Positions 27,886 to 35,913 of a stretch of DNA of 64,000 nt are shown here, in pieces; position 1 is the first letter of the stretch, and each line of letters opens with the position of its first letter. The notes below the pieces were generated by a model. It did not search any database. It was not told the DNA's origin and saw only the letters and a list, made by a program, of their open reading frames with translations. The stretch lies in the NCBI RefSeq assembly GCF_019297835.1, contig NZ_CP079203.1, positions 2,842,501 to 2,906,500 of the forward strand, given 5' to 3'. Source of the DNA: Sphingomonas sanguinis (GTDB lineage: Bacteria > Pseudomonadota > Alphaproteobacteria > Sphingomonadales > Sphingomonadaceae). The translations under genes and the position numbers were made by a program.

Positions 27886-28770
27886 ATGACCACGATCCCG
27901 CCGGCACGTCTGGCCGAGCTGCCGCCTCATCGTTGGGAGCAGATGAAGACCAGGATGGCGAGCCTCGACCGCTTCCTCGCACAGGAGGACCGATCCACCC
28001 GAAGGGTTCGAGCGTTCGCCAGCGAGCTCGGCATCAGCAAGGCCCTGTTCTACAGCCTGCTCGCCCTGCGCGAGAGCTGGGCCACGCAGGACGATCAGGT
28101 GCGGCCTTCAGGACCACGTCGCGCCCGAGACGAGGTCGTCACCGTGATGATCGAAGAGGCGATCGCCCTGGCTGGACCAGGAGCGACCCTGGACCGCGTC
28201 CATGCCCTCGCCAAGGACCTTGCACGGCATCGCGGACTTCCGGAGGCCCATCTCACGCTCGTCCGCAGGCTGCATGGCCGTCAAGGCGCTGGCCACGCGA
28301 TCGGTGCCCGCCTGGGAACGGGGCGGCAAGCCATCCTGGACGCAGCGGCGCTCGGTGTGAGGATCGTCGATCAACGGACACTGCCTGTCCTGGCCGTGCT
28401 GAACGCGATCGTCGATGCCGGGGGGGGCGTCGTCGACTGGAAGCTGACCGCCGGTGCGGCCCGGGATCATGAACTGATGCCGCTGCTCGATGTGGGGCGA
28501 ACGCGGTTCGGCGTAGACGGCCTCTTGATCTCCAACGCGTTCGAAGAGGCGCTACGACGACGCTTGGCGTCACCGGCCAAGGGCGACGGCAACGGCATGC
28601 CCGTCGTGAGAAGGGGAAGCGCGCTGCTGGCGGCAGTCGGGCTGAAGGTGGGCCGGATCCCCATCCTGCCCAATACTCCGCTCGAAGCCGCGAACGAGGA
28701 CCGGCCACTGGTCGACCGCCACGATCTCATCGCGGTGCTGCACCTTCTCATGCCAAGCTCCGCAATCTAG
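27886..28770 (+). CDS. Degenerate TnsB/Mu-type transposase-like protein (copy A)
   Basis: 294 aa from ATG 27886 (27847 and 27808 possible). An N-terminal helix-turn-helix region (RVRAFASELGISKALFYSLL) is followed by a segment that follows the integrase core of the tnsB product at 44920: AILDAAALGVRIVD aligns with VIVDHTEMDVFVVD, LLISNAFEE with IIVDNATEF, and GLKVGRIPILPN with the strand before the catalytic Glu. The second catalytic Asp is therefore Ser, so strand transfer is not expected. Its TAG stop is one base before a TGTAG terminus-like array. It resembles the 417-aa protein at 40099-41352 in architecture and orientation. Relationship inferred by eye. Confidence 0.6.
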   Translation: MTTIPPARLAELPPHRWEQMKTRMASLDRFLAQEDRSTRRVRAFASELGISKALFYSLLALRESWATQDDQVRPSGPRRARDEVVTVMIEEAIALAGPGATLDRVHALAKDLARHRGLPEAHLTLVRRLHGRQGAGHAIGARLGTGRQAILDAAALGVRIVDQRTLPVLAVLNAIVDAGGGVVDWKLTAGAARDHELMPLLDVGRTRFGVDGLLISNAFEEALRRRLASPAKGDGNGMPVVRRGSALLAAVGLKVGRIPILPNTPLEAANEDRPLVDRHDLIAVLHLLMPSSAI

Positions 28771-28771
28771 G

Positions 28772-28934
28772 TGTAGGCGCTTGCAATCATAGCGGCGCCT
28801 GCTCGCAAACAGCCTGATTTCCTGCTCACGCTCTCTGCCACCGGCGGGGAGTGTCCTGCTCGAATTATCTGCCAGTATGCTCGCCATCATTCGGCGCTGC
28901 TTGCAAACGGGGCATTGTGCTCACGCTCCCAGCC
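28772..28934 (+). repeat. Left transposon-end-like array (TGTAG end with seven unit repeats)
   Basis: Begins TGTAG and carries seven TGCTCRC/TGCTTGC-type units at offsets 7, 28, 51, 85, 106, 126 and 146 from the T. The inverted array at 39935-40097 has a unit at each of the same offsets, with no gaps; the 19-bp core at offset 51 (28823-28841) is identical in both. Unit spacing is mostly 20-23 bp. This is the layout of TnsB-binding sites at Tn7-family ends. The outer conserved CTAGG includes the stop of the adjacent TnsB-like gene. Confidence 0.8.
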
Positions 28935-28955
28935 GACGGGTTCTCCGAACCCGTC
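28935..28955. terminator. Hairpin between the array and sorB
   Basis: A perfect 9-bp stem (GACGGGTTC / GAACCCGTC) with a 3-nt loop, 64 bp downstream of the cytochrome stop. No T-run. It may terminate the sulfite operon before the array. Confidence 0.4.
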
Positions 28956-29018
28956 GAACCGCGCTGGCTGCGATCGTCCCAATTGGGATGGTATTTCGGG
29001 ATTATGGAAGTAGATCGG

Positions 29019-29501
29019 TTAGCCGGTTCCACCTGAGACATCAGGAGCCACTTTGGGGTCCGGGTCCTGCGCCTTGCCGGTCGCGGGTGCCACCTTCTGG
29101 CTCGGCATAGCGGTGAGATAAGCAACGATCGCATCGACGTCCTTCTCGGCCACTGGCGCCTTATACACCTCACGCATCTTGGTGACGGTCGCCTTCCACT
29201 GATCCGCCGATAGCGCAGGCTGGGTCAGCGCCATGCTGGCTGAGTGGCACGAGGTGCAATTGGCATTGATGACGTCGGCGTGCGGACCGTCGGGGTAGGT
29301 CGCGTCGTCGGCCGGCAGGTCGACGCTGGTCGAGGCAAGCGAGAAGCCGCGCGCTGACACGCTGGCGGCCGGTGCCGGCTCGGATGTCTCGGAGATCGGA
29401 ACGGGCGCCTTGCGGCTGCTCGGCGCGCCGATCGAGACGAGGATGATGCCGGTCAGGCCGATCAGGCCAGCAGCCATCATGCCGGGAGACGGAGTCTTCA
29501 T
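29019..29501 (-). CDS. sorB: c-type cytochrome, sulfite dehydrogenase subunit (SorB-like)
   Basis: 160 aa with an N-terminal membrane/signal segment (GMMAAGLIGLTGIILVSIG), a low-complexity linker, and one class I haem site NCTSCHSAS with a downstream Met candidate (LTAMPSQ). It ends 64 bp from the array hairpin. It follows the SorA-like oxidase by 14 bp on the same strand, so it is the expected electron acceptor, passing sulfite electrons to the respiratory chain in the periplasm. Confidence 0.85.
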   Translation of the reverse strand: MKTPSPGMMAAGLIGLTGIILVSIGAPSSRKAPVPISETSEPAPAASVSARGFSLASTSVDLPADDATYPDGPHADVINANCTSCHSASMALTQPALSADQWKATVTKMREVYKAPVAEKDVDAIVAYLTAMPSQKVAPATGKAQDPDPKVAPDVSGGTG

Positions 29502-29515
29502 GATTTGCTCGCTCC

Positions 29516-30751
29516 TCAGGCCGCGATGATGGTGGTGGTTTCAATGTTGCCGCGCATGAACCCGCCGGGATTCCAGATCGGCTTCATCGGCTGAGCGACA
29601 CCGTTGGTGTTCCAGCAGCGCACCATGATGGGGTTAGGCCCGCGTCTCAGCGGCACCCGCCCGTCCCAGCGCCGGAAGCTGTACCTGCCCTCGTCCGCTC
29701 CGAGCGTCGTCCTGTACCAGGTGCGGCCACCGTCCGACGACACATCGACCTTGGCGACGCCGCAATCGCCGCCCATTGCGATGCCGCCGACCGGGATCGA
29801 CGCTTCATAGGCGATCGCCTGACCATCGGGCAGGCTGGTCATCCAGCTACGCGGGATCATGCGATTGATCGGTACGGTCGGGAAGTCCTTGGCACCGGGC
29901 GCGACATTCGCGCCGGGTGTCGCGGGGATCTTGTAGGCCTTGGCCATCCAATACTGGTCGTCAGGGCCGGGCAGTACCTCGATCGCGTTCAGCATCTTGA
30001 CCCAATAGGTCGAGTACCAGCCCGGCACGATCAGCCGGCAGGGAAAGCCGTTGAGGAGCGGCAGTTGCTCGCCGTTCATGCCGAAGGCGATCATGACCTC
30101 GCCGTCGCGGGCATGGTCGATGTCGAGTGCCTTCTCGAAGTCAGGAGCGCCCGCCACGACCGGCTGATCGAGAGCGCCGAAGCGCACCTGCACCGCGCCT
30201 GCCTTGACCCCGGCGAGGTCGAGCACGTCGCGCAGGCGAACGCCGAGCCACTTGGCGTTGCCCATCGCGCCATTGCCCCATTGCGCGCCGGCGACGCGCG
30301 GCTGGAACAGCCCGCGGCTGTTGCCCGAGCACTGGTTCACCGCCGCCATCTCGACCCGTGGAAGGCGCAGCAGCTGAGCGAGGCTGATCGACAGCGGCCG
30401 ATTGACGTGGCCGAAGACGTTGAGGCGGAAACTTTCGACGTCGATCGAGGTCGGTATGTCGGCCCAGTGCCAGCGGACGAAGAACTGGTCGTTGGGCGTG
30501 AACACCGACTTGTCGAAGACCTCCATCGGCGTCTCCAGCAAGGGTGGATGGACGCGCTGGAGGATCATGCTGCCCTTGCCGGGAAAGGCGCTGGTCATCG
30601 GCCGCTCGGCATTGCCGCCGGGCAGCTTCAGGTCGACGAGCTGCTGCGCCAGTGCCGGCGCGGCGGCAAGGCCGGCGGTGCCGAGCGCGGCATGGCTGAG
30701 GAAGCGGCGACGGCTGGTCTCACTCGCCAGCCCGGCGTCGAAATTGTCCAT
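29516..30751 (-). CDS. sorA: Periplasmic molybdopterin sulfite oxidase (SorA-like)
   Basis: 411 aa from ATG 30751 with AGGAGA upstream; the frame is open to 31132 but that part overlaps the transporter. The N-terminus has a Tat signal (TSRRRFLSHAALG, then APALAQ). The oxidoreductase molybdopterin domain contains VNQCSGNSRG, whose Cys should ligate molybdenum, and the C-terminal dimerisation domain carries VDVSSDGGRTWYR. It oxidises sulfite to sulfate with the cytochrome encoded next. Operon order is LysR, TDT exporter, sorA, sorB. Confidence 0.9.
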   Translation of the reverse strand: MDNFDAGLASETSRRRFLSHAALGTAGLAAAPALAQQLVDLKLPGGNAERPMTSAFPGKGSMILQRVHPPLLETPMEVFDKSVFTPNDQFFVRWHWADIPTSIDVESFRLNVFGHVNRPLSISLAQLLRLPRVEMAAVNQCSGNSRGLFQPRVAGAQWGNGAMGNAKWLGVRLRDVLDLAGVKAGAVQVRFGALDQPVVAGAPDFEKALDIDHARDGEVMIAFGMNGEQLPLLNGFPCRLIVPGWYSTYWVKMLNAIEVLPGPDDQYWMAKAYKIPATPGANVAPGAKDFPTVPINRMIPRSWMTSLPDGQAIAYEASIPVGGIAMGGDCGVAKVDVSSDGGRTWYRTTLGADEGRYSFRRWDGRVPLRRGPNPIMVRCWNTNGVAQPMKPIWNPGGFMRGNIETTTIIAA

Positions 30752-30840
30752 GACAAGGCTCTCCTGTGGCCAGTCACGCTGGCGGATCGAAGGGGCATTC
30801 TGCAAGTGATCGGACCGACTGATCCGATCATCATGGCGGA

Positions 30841-31992
30841 TCAGTTCGGGGTGGCGATGCAGGGCGAGACGAACAGGTTGCCCCGCCATGCACCGGCTAG
30901 CGTCTTGGCACCGACCAGCAGCCACATCGCCGCGAGCGCAACCGTCAGCACCGTGCCGACGATACCGAAAAACATAAGGTTCAGCGTCGTGCCGAGGCGG
31001 AAGGTGGCGACGGTGTAGACGCCGAGCGGGAAGGTGTAGCCCCACCAGCCGAGGTTGAACGGCACGCCCGCGCGCCAGTAGCGGATGGTGATAAGCGTCG
31101 CGAGCGCCAGCCACCACAGGCCGAAACCCCAAAGGCAGAGCCCGGCGACAACGCCGATCCCCTGCGCGACGGTGCCGACGCCGGCTAGCCCGTGCGCGGT
31201 GAGGATCGCCGGCGCATCCGCGCCGAGCACCAGCATGCCCAGAGCACCCGTGCCGATCGGCCCCAGCGCCAGCCAGGAAGATGCCGCCATGCTTTCATGC
31301 GGCAACTTGTGGAGTGCCATGCGCAGGATGAGGATGGCGAGGATGCCAAACGCGACCGGCACCGAATAGGCCCACAGCACATAGGAGGTCGCGAGCGTCA
31401 CTATCTGCGCGTGGGGATCGGTTAGATGCGGCGCGAGCAGCCCGCCGCTGGCGCCCGCCACTTCGGCAGCGACGACCGGCAGCAGCCATACGGCGGTCAT
31501 GCCGTCCAGGCTGTGCTCGTGGCGGGTAAACATCAGGTAGGGGATCAGCACGCCGCAGGCGAGCGACATGGCGACGTCGATCCACCACAGGATATGCGCG
31601 ACCGGCACGATGCCATTTCCGAACCGCGCGATGCCGAAGGCGAGACAGCCGTTGATGATCGTCGCCAGCCCCATCGGAATGGTCCCGATGAACATCGACA
31701 CGGTGTTGTGCCCGAAGATGCGCCGCGCCTCGTGCCCGAACATCACCCAGCGCGCGCCATAGAGGCCGGCGAACAGCGCGAAGAGCGCGATATTGAAGAA
31801 CCACAACACCTCGCCGACAGGTTTAAGCGAAGGCCCGATGCCGGGCACCTGCGGCAGCGCGAGGGCAAGGATGCCCGTGCCCATCGTCGCGGCGAACCAG
31901 TTGGGCGTGAACTGGCGGATCATCTCGCGGGGGTGATCGAGCCGGCTGAGCGGCTTGAGGCCGCTGAGAACGGAGTGCGTGTCGGCAGTCAT
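30841..31992 (-). CDS. TDT (TehA/SLAC1) family transporter, probable sulfite exporter
   Basis: 383 aa with about ten transmembrane helices, starting with FTPNWFAATMGTGILALAL, a typical TDT family entry motif. Related proteins export sulfite (yeast Ssu1), tellurite or C4-dicarboxylates. Its place between a LysR regulator (4-bp ATGA overlap) and sorAB points to sulfite. The gene ends 90 bp before sorA, in the same direction. Confidence 0.88.
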   Translation of the reverse strand: MTADTHSVLSGLKPLSRLDHPREMIRQFTPNWFAATMGTGILALALPQVPGIGPSLKPVGEVLWFFNIALFALFAGLYGARWVMFGHEARRIFGHNTVSMFIGTIPMGLATIINGCLAFGIARFGNGIVPVAHILWWIDVAMSLACGVLIPYLMFTRHEHSLDGMTAVWLLPVVAAEVAGASGGLLAPHLTDPHAQIVTLATSYVLWAYSVPVAFGILAILILRMALHKLPHESMAASSWLALGPIGTGALGMLVLGADAPAILTAHGLAGVGTVAQGIGVVAGLCLWGFGLWWLALATLITIRYWRAGVPFNLGWWGYTFPLGVYTVATFRLGTTLNLMFFGIVGTVLTVALAAMWLLVGAKTLAGAWRGNLFVSPCIATPN

Positions 31993-32861
31993 GCGACCTG
32001 CTCCTTGATGAGATCCGTCAGCGCGTCGGCCGCGCGGGTGCGATAGCGTTCCTTGTGGCGCAGCGCGTGAAAGGCGCGGTCGGGCAGCCCGAGCGGCAGC
32101 TCGACGAGATCGCCAGCCTTGAGCGCGCGCGCGACGACCAATCGCGACAAGACGGCAACGCCGGCACCGGCCTCAACGGCGGTGCGCACCGCCTCGTTGG
32201 ACGGCAGCGTCATCGCTATCGTCAGCTGGGCCGGATCAAACCCGCGCGTTCGCAGCACGTCCTCGAAAGTCGAGCGCGTACCCGATCCCTGCTCACGGAC
32301 GATCCAGCGTGTAGTGCGCAGCCAGGCCTCGTCGATGCGTTCGGCTTCCTCGCGGCCGACCAGCACCATTGGGTCATGCCCGACATTCCAGTGGGCAAGC
32401 GCCGGTTCGTCCACCTCGCCCTCGACAAAGCCGAGTTCCGCCGCGCCGCTCAACACCTGCGCTGCCGCGCCTTCGGTGTTGTCGATCGCCAGCTCGACCG
32501 CGATCTGTGGGTGGCGTTCGTGGAAGGCGGCGAGCTTTGCCGGCAACCAATAGCTCGCGATCGTCTGGCTGGCGACGATCCGCAACGAACCACGCGCGAG
32601 CCCGGCATAGTCCGCGAGCATCGTCTCGGCATGCGCTGCCCGCCCCAGCACCGCGCGCGCTTCCTCCAGAAAGCCGCGGCCTGCCTCGGTAAGCTGGATG
32701 CCACGCCCGACGCGGTGGAACAGCGGAACGCCGTAGCGCGCTTCGAGGGCCGCAACCGCCCCGGAGGCAGCAGACTGCGTGACGTTCAGCGCCTCCGCTG
32801 CCTTGGTGACGTGTTCGCGCTCCGCGACACCGACGAATATTCTGAGCTGCTCCAAAGTCAT
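31989..32861 (-). CDS. LysR-type regulator of the sulfite operon
   Basis: 290 aa. The N-terminal helix-turn-helix (MTLEQLRIFVGVAEREHVTK, AAEALNVTQSAASGAVAALE) and the periplasmic-binding-like effector domain (GSLRIVASQTIASYWLPAKL) are complete. It resembles CysB/CysL-type LysR proteins found beside TDT transporters. The start overlaps nothing; its stop overlaps the transporter start (TCATG... at 31989-31992). The 146-bp divergent region to 33008 probably holds its operator and controls both directions. Confidence 0.92.
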   Translation of the reverse strand: MTLEQLRIFVGVAEREHVTKAAEALNVTQSAASGAVAALEARYGVPLFHRVGRGIQLTEAGRGFLEEARAVLGRAAHAETMLADYAGLARGSLRIVASQTIASYWLPAKLAAFHERHPQIAVELAIDNTEGAAAQVLSGAAELGFVEGEVDEPALAHWNVGHDPMVLVGREEAERIDEAWLRTTRWIVREQGSGTRSTFEDVLRTRGFDPAQLTIAMTLPSNEAVRTAVEAGAGVAVLSRLVVARALKAGDLVELPLGLPDRAFHALRHKERYRTRAADALTDLIKEQVA

Positions 32862-33007
32862 GCAGCATATATCGCGTACTTAGATCGATACGACCAACCG
32901 TTTGATATGGTCATTCCAATCTGGATATCGGAATGGTCGGCAGCCTTTCGTCTGCGATGGTCTCGAAGACTTGAAGCGTTACGCGTGCCCGCGACGTTTG
33001 ATCGTCC

Positions 33008-34075
33008 ATGACCGATATGATCGAGCGCAGTTCTGATCCCTACAATGCCGAGCCGACGCCCGGTGCGTTGATCGAGCGGTTCCTGACGCCGCAGGCGCTG
33101 TTCTACGTGCGCAGCCACGGGCCAGTGCCGGATCTGCCCGCCAATCATCGGATCGAGGTGAGCGGGAGGGGCATGGCGAGCCGCTTCTTCTCGGTGCAGG
33201 AACTGAAGAGCACGTTTGCCACGCGCACGGTAACGGCGGTTCTCCAGTGCGCCGGCAACCGGCGTACCGATCTCCAGCAGGTCGCCAACACCTCCGGCGA
33301 TCCGTGGGACGTAGGCGCGATCGGCAATGCGGAGTGGACCGGCGTACGCTTGGCCGATGTGCTCGATGCGGTCGGCGCGCCGGATGCGTCCGAGCTGTTC
33401 GTGGCGTTCACCGGCGCGGACGAGGTGGACGTGGAGGGTGAAGAAGCCTTGTTCGGGGTATCGATCGCCATGAGCAAGGCGCGGGAGCCCGACGTACTCC
33501 TCGCCTGGGCGATGAATGGCGAGCCGCTGACGCCCGAACATGGCGCCCCGCTCCGCATGGTGGTGCCTGGCTATGCCGGGGTCCGCAGCGCCAAATGGCT
33601 GACACGGATCGAGGTGCGTGAAACGCCCTCCGAGGCACCGATCCAGGCGCACGACTACAAGCTCTTCCCCGCCGCTGTGACGAGCGACACCGTCGACTGG
33701 AGCCAGGGTCTGACGATCAATGCCATGCCGCTCAACGCCGCGATCTGCTCGCCCGGTGCGGGCGAGAGTTTGGCCGCCGGAGAGGTGCGGATTGAGGGAT
33801 ATGCCATTGCCTATGACCGCCGTATTTCTCGGATCGAAGTGTCGGTGAACGGCGGTCGCGACTGGCAACAGGCGACCTTCGCCGATGATCCGGAGACGCG
33901 CTGGGGCTGGCGGCGCTGGATCCTTGACGCCACACTTGCCAAGGGACGCCAGCACCTTGTCGCCCGTGCCTTCGACGAGACCGGGCAGGGACAGCCCGAG
34001 CGGCCGGATACGATGTGGAACTTCGCCGGCTATCTGTGCACCGCCTGGCATCACGTTCACGTGCTGGTCGAATGA
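33008..34075 (+). CDS. Second sulfite oxidase family molybdoenzyme, no export signal
   Basis: 355 aa. A molybdopterin-binding domain (FYVRSHGPVPDLPANHRIEV, with VLQCAGNRR carrying the expected Mo-ligand Cys) is followed by a Mo-co dimerisation domain (RISRIEVSVNGGRDWQQATF). No Tat or Sec signal is seen, so it is probably cytoplasmic, unlike the SorA-like enzyme at 29516-30751. It is divergent from the LysR gene and overlaps the MgtC gene by ATGA. The electron acceptor is unknown. Confidence 0.9.
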   Translation: MTDMIERSSDPYNAEPTPGALIERFLTPQALFYVRSHGPVPDLPANHRIEVSGRGMASRFFSVQELKSTFATRTVTAVLQCAGNRRTDLQQVANTSGDPWDVGAIGNAEWTGVRLADVLDAVGAPDASELFVAFTGADEVDVEGEEALFGVSIAMSKAREPDVLLAWAMNGEPLTPEHGAPLRMVVPGYAGVRSAKWLTRIEVRETPSEAPIQAHDYKLFPAAVTSDTVDWSQGLTINAMPLNAAICSPGAGESLAAGEVRIEGYAIAYDRRISRIEVSVNGGRDWQQATFADDPETRWGWRRWILDATLAKGRQHLVARAFDETGQGQPERPDTMWNFAGYLCTAWHHVHVLVE

Positions 34076-34584
34076 TCGAAGCATCAGCGGCACCGGACGT
34101 CGCTTTCTGGATCGATGCGATTGGCCGGCTGGTGGTGGCGACCGCGGCCGGGATGGTGCTCGGCTGGGAACGCTCGCGTGAGAACCGGCAGATCATGGGC
34201 CTGCGGACGCTGGGTCTGGTCGGTCTGGCGAGTTGCATCGCCGTTCAGGCGATCGTGCATAGTGGCTTGCCGAACGTGAACGCCGATGCCGCAGGACGGG
34301 CGATGCAGGGCATTCTGTCCGGCGTCGGCTTCATCGGTGCCGCTGCGGTGCTGCGGGTCGGCCAGGGTCAGGAAGTGCATGGATTGGCGACCGCCGCGTG
34401 CATCTGGGTGACAGCCACGATCGGCGCGGCAGCAGGGTTGGCGGTGTGGCCGCTCATCATCGGCGGGGTGAGCCTTGCAATGCTCGTCCTGTTCGTCGGC
34501 GCGCCGCTGGAACGCCGCATCCGCGAGCGAGCCCGTCTGACGCCGGCCGAGACCGACAGGAAGGATGTCGAGCGCAAGCCGTGA
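34072..34584 (+). CDS. MgtC/SapB family membrane protein
   Basis: 170 aa from ATG 34072, overlapping the sulfite oxidase stop by four bases. Five or so transmembrane helices, with the family motifs GMVLGWERSRENRQIMGLRT and ILSGVGFIGAAAVLR (GxGFlGAG-type). MgtC proteins affect Mg adaptation and ATP synthase activity; the short form without a C-terminal ACT-like domain is common. Why it is coupled to a sulfite oxidase is unclear. Confidence 0.88.
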   Translation: MIEASAAPDVAFWIDAIGRLVVATAAGMVLGWERSRENRQIMGLRTLGLVGLASCIAVQAIVHSGLPNVNADAAGRAMQGILSGVGFIGAAAVLRVGQGQEVHGLATAACIWVTATIGAAAGLAVWPLIIGGVSLAMLVLFVGAPLERRIRERARLTPAETDRKDVERKP

Positions 34585-34635
34585 TCGCGCTGGACCGCCC
34601 GGTGCCCGTCGGCGCCGGGAGGCGGCAAGGCGCTA

Positions 34636-35406
34636 TCAGGACACAAGCGCGGCATCTGCCTGACGCCGGACTTCATCGGCGATCGGATGCAGTTCGGCCG
34701 CGGGTCGCTCGCCCACCACACTATAGCCGATCCCGTCGACCGCCCATGTGACCCGGCCCATGGTCCCGCTGGACGTGCTGGTCATGCTCGCGGTCTTGTC
34801 GATCTGCATGGGCCTCGTCAGCACCGCAAGTTTCGACGCTTGCGGTCCGTCGTAGAGGAGCAGTGCCGCAGGGCCGTGGGGCGTCGCGACCAGTCGCCCC
34901 CCGCCATAGCGATAGCCGGCCGTGCTGAGGTCCGGGATCGTGACGCGCTCACCCAATCGAGCGGAGGTCCATCGGATCAGCATGGCGCGCTGGTCGGGGC
35001 CGATCTCCGCCGGTCGTATCCGGTCGGCGGCATAGACACGGAAATTATCACTCGCCTCGTTGGCCAGCGCCGCGATGCCCGCGCGGGGTTCGCCGCTCCA
35101 CCGCGCGCTCGACCAGCCACCGCCAAACCCCAACGCCAGCAGAAGTGACGCGGCGATGGCGAGCTGCCAACGCGGTTGCCGTTGCCGTCCCCTGATCGCT
35201 GCCACGCGCATCGTCGCCGGGATCGGTTCATCCGCGACGGGGGCGAACAGGGATGCAAGGGCTCGCGCCTGCTCCGCCTGCTCTCGCACACGGGCATGCA
35301 CGTCCGGCTGGCCTTCAAGATAGGCGTCGACCAGGCGCTGCCGCTCGGGCGACAGCCTGCCATCGATCCATGCGGCCAGATCGTCCTCGCCGATCGGGCT
35401 GGTCAT
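34636..35406 (-). CDS. Anti-sigma factor (membrane-bound)
   Basis: 256 aa. A cytoplasmic anti-sigma N-terminus (DDLAAWIDGRLSPERQRLVD) is followed by one membrane helix at residues ~80-97 (WQLAIAASLLLALGFGGGW) and a periplasmic sensor region of ~150 residues. The start overlaps the ECF sigma gene stop (ATGA), the standard coupling for a sigma/anti-sigma pair. No zinc motif (HxxxCxxC) is seen. Confidence 0.88.
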   Translation of the reverse strand: MTSPIGEDDLAAWIDGRLSPERQRLVDAYLEGQPDVHARVREQAEQARALASLFAPVADEPIPATMRVAAIRGRQRQPRWQLAIAASLLLALGFGGGWSSARWSGEPRAGIAALANEASDNFRVYAADRIRPAEIGPDQRAMLIRWTSARLGERVTIPDLSTAGYRYGGGRLVATPHGPAALLLYDGPQASKLAVLTRPMQIDKTASMTSTSSGTMGRVTWAVDGIGYSVVGERPAAELHPIADEVRRQADAALVS

Positions 35407-35912
35407 TGCACGCTCCTCAATCGCGGCCGTTCACCCTCCCGGAGGAGGGTCGCCAGACGGTCGCGCCCCCGCGATATGCGCGACATTACCGTGCCCAGCG
35501 GCACGCCGACTACGGCAGCGACCTCCGCATAGGGCAGGCCCTCGACCGAGACCAGGAGCAGCACCGTTCGCTGTTCTTCAGGCAACGCATCAAGCGCGCG
35601 CAGCAGGTCGCGGTGGTGCAGGCCTGTGTCCTGATCGGCCGGGCGGCCGAGCGCGGCGTCGTCCACGAGGTGGAGCGGAACCGCCGTACCTCGCCGGCTA
35701 TGCTGCCGCTGATGATCGACCAACAAATTGTGCAGGATCGCATAGACCCACGGGCGGACCTCCGCACCCCGTCGCTGTCGCCAGCGCCCGACCGCGCGCT
35801 CCAGGCAATCCTGCACCACGTCATCCGCCATCACCCGGTCGCGCAACCACGACCGGGCATAGCGGCGCAGCCCGGGGATCAGCGGTTCGATCGCGGCGGC
35901 AAGCGGGTCCAT
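35403..35912 (-). CDS. ECF sigma factor
   Basis: 169 aa with region 2 (LRRYARSWLRDRVMADDVVQ, DCLERAVGRWRQR) and region 4 (ALDALPEEQRTVLLLVSVEG, LPYAEVAAVVGVPLGTVMSR). It is preceded by the YVTN-protein gene (1-bp gap) and followed by its overlapping anti-sigma gene. Its regulon may include this operon; the signal is unknown. Confidence 0.92.
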   Translation of the reverse strand: MDPLAAAIEPLIPGLRRYARSWLRDRVMADDVVQDCLERAVGRWRQRRGAEVRPWVYAILHNLLVDHQRQHSRRGTAVPLHLVDDAALGRPADQDTGLHHRDLLRALDALPEEQRTVLLLVSVEGLPYAEVAAVVGVPLGTVMSRISRGRDRLATLLREGERPRLRSVQ

Positions 35913-35913
35913 C

